Shown piece after piece: positions 5,530 to 6,933 of a stretch of DNA of 6,933 bases. A program made the position numbers and the translations under genes. This DNA comes from Rubrivivax sp. GTDB lineage: Bacteria; Pseudomonadota; Gammaproteobacteria; Burkholderiales; Burkholderiaceae_C. Below the pieces are notes generated by a model. That model did not search any database. It worked only from the letters and a program-made list of their open reading frames with translations, and was not told where the DNA came from. Positions within the stretch are counted from its first letter, which is position 1; each line of letters opens with the position of its first letter. The DNA lies in contig JAUYAJ010000292.1 in assembly GCA_030693565.1 (NCBI GenBank), positions 1 through 6,933 on the forward strand. The letters run 5' to 3'.

Positions 5530-5754
5530 ATGAACGCCTTGAGCACGGACGAAAGACAGGCACTGCAGCTGGTCGAGATCATCGACCTCAAATGGCTGCT
5601 GGCGGGCGAGGGCCACCGCGTCCACGTCGAACGCCTGCAGACCGAGCCCGACTATGCCCGCGAGTGCCTGGCACTGGCGGCGGCTTCGGCCAGCGAGGCC
5701 GTGCGCGCCGCAGCGCTGCGGCTGCAAGCGCGGCTGGACACCAGTCCGATCTGA
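5530..5754 (+). CDS. Hypothetical 74-residue helical protein
   Basis: I do not recognise this protein. From ATG 5530 it reads MNALSTDERQALQLVEIIDL and continues with KWLLAGEGHRVHVERLQTEP, then a region rich in Ala, Leu, Arg and Glu ending LQARLDTSPI. It has no signal peptide, membrane segment, cysteine pair or DNA-binding motif that I can see. The composition suggests two or three alpha helices: about 6-25, a helix around 30-52, and 54-70. The start is chosen on the AGGAA site (5522-5526), with the GCGTTATGGT element at a plausible promoter distance; in-frame ATGs at 5479, 5497 and 5506 would add 17, 11 or 8 residues. The reading frame is credible as a gene because it is not antisense to another gene, stands between two minus-strand genes with its own promoter-like sequence, and gives a balanced protein composition. 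It ends 26 nt from the convergent acyl-CoA ligase stop. Confidence 0.68.
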   Translation: MNALSTDERQALQLVEIIDLKWLLAGEGHRVHVERLQTEPDYARECLALAAASASEAVRAAALRLQARLDTSPI

Positions 5755-5780
5755 CCCACCTGAAGGGCAAGTTCGGCCCC

Positions 5781-6933
5781 TCAACGCGGCTTGGCCCTGG
5801 CCTCGGCCCTGGCCTCGGCATCACGCAGCGCGGTCTTCAACACCTTGCCGTAGTTGTTCTTGGGCAACAGTTCGACGAATCTGTAGTCCTTGGGGCGCTT
5901 GTAACGCGCCAGGTGGGCCAGGCAGAGAGCGTCGAGCAGCGCCGCCAAGCCGGCCGTTGCCGCCGGATCGCGCGCCACCACATAAGCCACCACCGACTCA
6001 CCCCAGGTCGGGTCGGGCCGGCCGATGACGCTGGCCTCGGCCACTGCCGGGTGCGTCAGCAAGACTTCCTCGACCTCGCGCGGATAAATGTTGTTGCCTC
6101 CGCTGATGACGAGGTCCTTGCTGCGGTCGAGCAAGGTCAGGCAGCCTTCGTCGTCGAGGCTGCCGATGTCGCCGGTCCACAGCCAGCCACCCCGAAGCGC
6201 GGCCGCCGTCGCGTCGGGTTGCCGCCAGTAACCGGCCATCACGACCTCGCCGCGCACGCAGACCTCGCCCGCTTCACCCATGGCCAGCGGCTTGCCGTCG
6301 GCGCTGCGAATCTCGACCTCGACCATCGGCTGCGCCACCCCCACCGAGGCCATGCGCTGGCGCCAGCGCGGGTGGGCGCTGTCGTCGATCATCGAGCGCG
6401 GCAGCACGGTGATGGTCATCGGGCTTTCGCCCTGGCCGTAGATCTGCGCCAGGTGCGGGCCGAGCGCGTCGCGCGCCGCCTCGAGGTCGGCCAGGTACAT
6501 CGGCGCGCCGCCGTAGACGATGGTGGCCAGGCCGTCGAGCGGCGGCCGGTGTTGCTGCGCATGCGCGGCGAGCCGTTTGACGATGGTCGGCGCGGCGAAG
6601 CATGACGCCTTCCGCCAGTGCGCGGCCAGCGCAAAGAATTCGGCTTCGTCGAGGCCACCCGACGCCGGCACCACATTGACGCCGCCGTTCATCACATAAG
6701 GCAGGTGGTACAGGCCACTGCCATGCGACAGCGGCGCCGGGTGCAGGCAGCTGTCGCCCGCCGCCACCGACTGCACCGTGGCCACGTAGGCCATGCTGGC
6801 CCAGCGCAGGTTGCGCTGTGTCAGCGTCACGCCTTTGGGGCGGCCGGTGGTGCCGCTGGTGTAGAACAGCCAGGCGGTGTCGGTGGGGGCACGTTCTTCG
6901 ATGGCGGGCAGGCCGGCGCCGGCTTCCAGCCAG
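5781..6933 (-). CDS. AMP-forming acyl-CoA synthetase (fatty-acid CoA ligase-like), 5' end outside window
   Basis: The C-terminal 383 residues of an ANL-superfamily ligase that activates a carboxylic acid with ATP to an acyl-adenylate and transfers it to CoA. The frame runs off the right edge with no start. Visible motifs in order are the phosphate-binding YTSGTTGRPKGV (codons about 6863 down to 6828), YGGAP, the A5 motif as YGQGES (usually YGxTE), LWTGDIG with the ribose-binding Asp (A7), DRSKDLVISGGNNIYPREVE (A8 hinge), and PKNNYGKVLK, in which the adenylation lysine codon is 5844-5846. All catalytic elements present are intact. With a usual family length near 510-550 residues, roughly the first quarter is missing. 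The substrate (medium or long-chain fatty acid, or an aromatic acid) cannot be inferred safely. The C-terminus ends in a small tandem duplication giving EARAEARA. The gene converges on the small hypothetical gene with a 26-nt gap and no obvious hairpin terminator. Confidence 0.92.
   Translation of the reverse strand, partial: WLEAGAGLPAIEERAPTDTAWLFYTSGTTGRPKGVTLTQRNLRWASMAYVATVQSVAAGDSCLHPAPLSHGSGLYHLPYVMNGGVNVVPASGGLDEAEFFALAAHWRKASCFAAPTIVKRLAAHAQQHRPPLDGLATIVYGGAPMYLADLEAARDALGPHLAQIYGQGESPMTITVLPRSMIDDSAHPRWRQRMASVGVAQPMVEVEIRSADGKPLAMGEAGEVCVRGEVVMAGYWRQPDATAAALRGGWLWTGDIGSLDDEGCLTLLDRSKDLVISGGNNIYPREVEEVLLTHPAVAEASVIGRPDPTWGESVVAYVVARDPAATAGLAALLDALCLAHLARYKRPKDYRFVELLPKNNYGKVLKTALRDAEARAEARAKPR
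5793..5816. repeat. Perfect 12-bp tandem duplication in the acyl-CoA ligase 3' end
   Basis: Two adjacent identical copies of ggccctggcctc (5793-5804 and 5805-5816). On the minus strand they encode the repeated EARA near the ligase C-terminus. The unit is a multiple of three, so the frame is kept. It looks like a replication-slippage duplication in a non-essential tail, not a functional element. Confidence 0.8.

Noticed and set aside
5755..5780. Possible intrinsic terminator between the small gene and the ligase
   Set aside because: No stable stem followed by a T-run on either strand was found.
5436..6605. Plus-strand 389-residue open frame antisense to the acyl-CoA ligase
   Set aside because: It overlaps the small gene in another frame and the ligase on the opposite strand; low-complexity product without motifs.

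Overview
The window is a dense, very GC-rich stretch (most third positions are G or C) of ordinary bacterial chromosome. Codon bias, short intergenic gaps and protein types suggest a betaproteobacterium of the order Burkholderiales; this assignment comes from overall resemblance, not from a marker gene. No RNA gene, insertion sequence, CRISPR array or phage element was seen.

Layout, left to right. (1) The 3' end of a short-chain dehydrogenase (+) stops 2 nt short of the stop codon of a convergent two-gene minus-strand unit. That unit is a cytosolic-looking S10 serine carboxypeptidase-like protein followed, 27 nt later, by a 6-phosphofructokinase. (2) A short divergent promoter region (2939-3024) separates the peptidase from a plus-strand DUF502 inner-membrane protein, which may be read from a leaderless transcript. 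(3) The DUF502 gene overlaps tail-to-tail by 22 bp with a second minus-strand unit: a PF10014-type Fe(II)/2-oxoglutarate dioxygenase, then a PLP-dependent threo-3-hydroxyaspartate ammonia-lyase / serine racemase-like enzyme. These two share an ATGA stop/start overlap. (4) A second divergent region (5408-5529) leads on the plus strand to an unrecognised 74-residue protein. (5) The window closes with the C-terminal three quarters of a minus-strand AMP-forming acyl-CoA ligase whose N-terminus lies beyond the right edge.

The most suggestive unit is the coupled dioxygenase plus hydroxy-amino-acid lyase. One enzyme belongs to a family that hydroxylates free amino acids. The other belongs to a family that removes ammonia from beta-hydroxy amino acids. 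Together they could form a small hydroxylate-then-deaminate pathway, though the sequence alone cannot show the substrate. The phosphofructokinase is also notable because its two phosphoryl-donor positions are Gly and Lys, an intermediate combination pointing to ATP use within the mixed ATP/PPi clade. The other genes look like standard housekeeping or accessory metabolism, and I see no sign of a defence system, mobile element or biosynthetic cluster.
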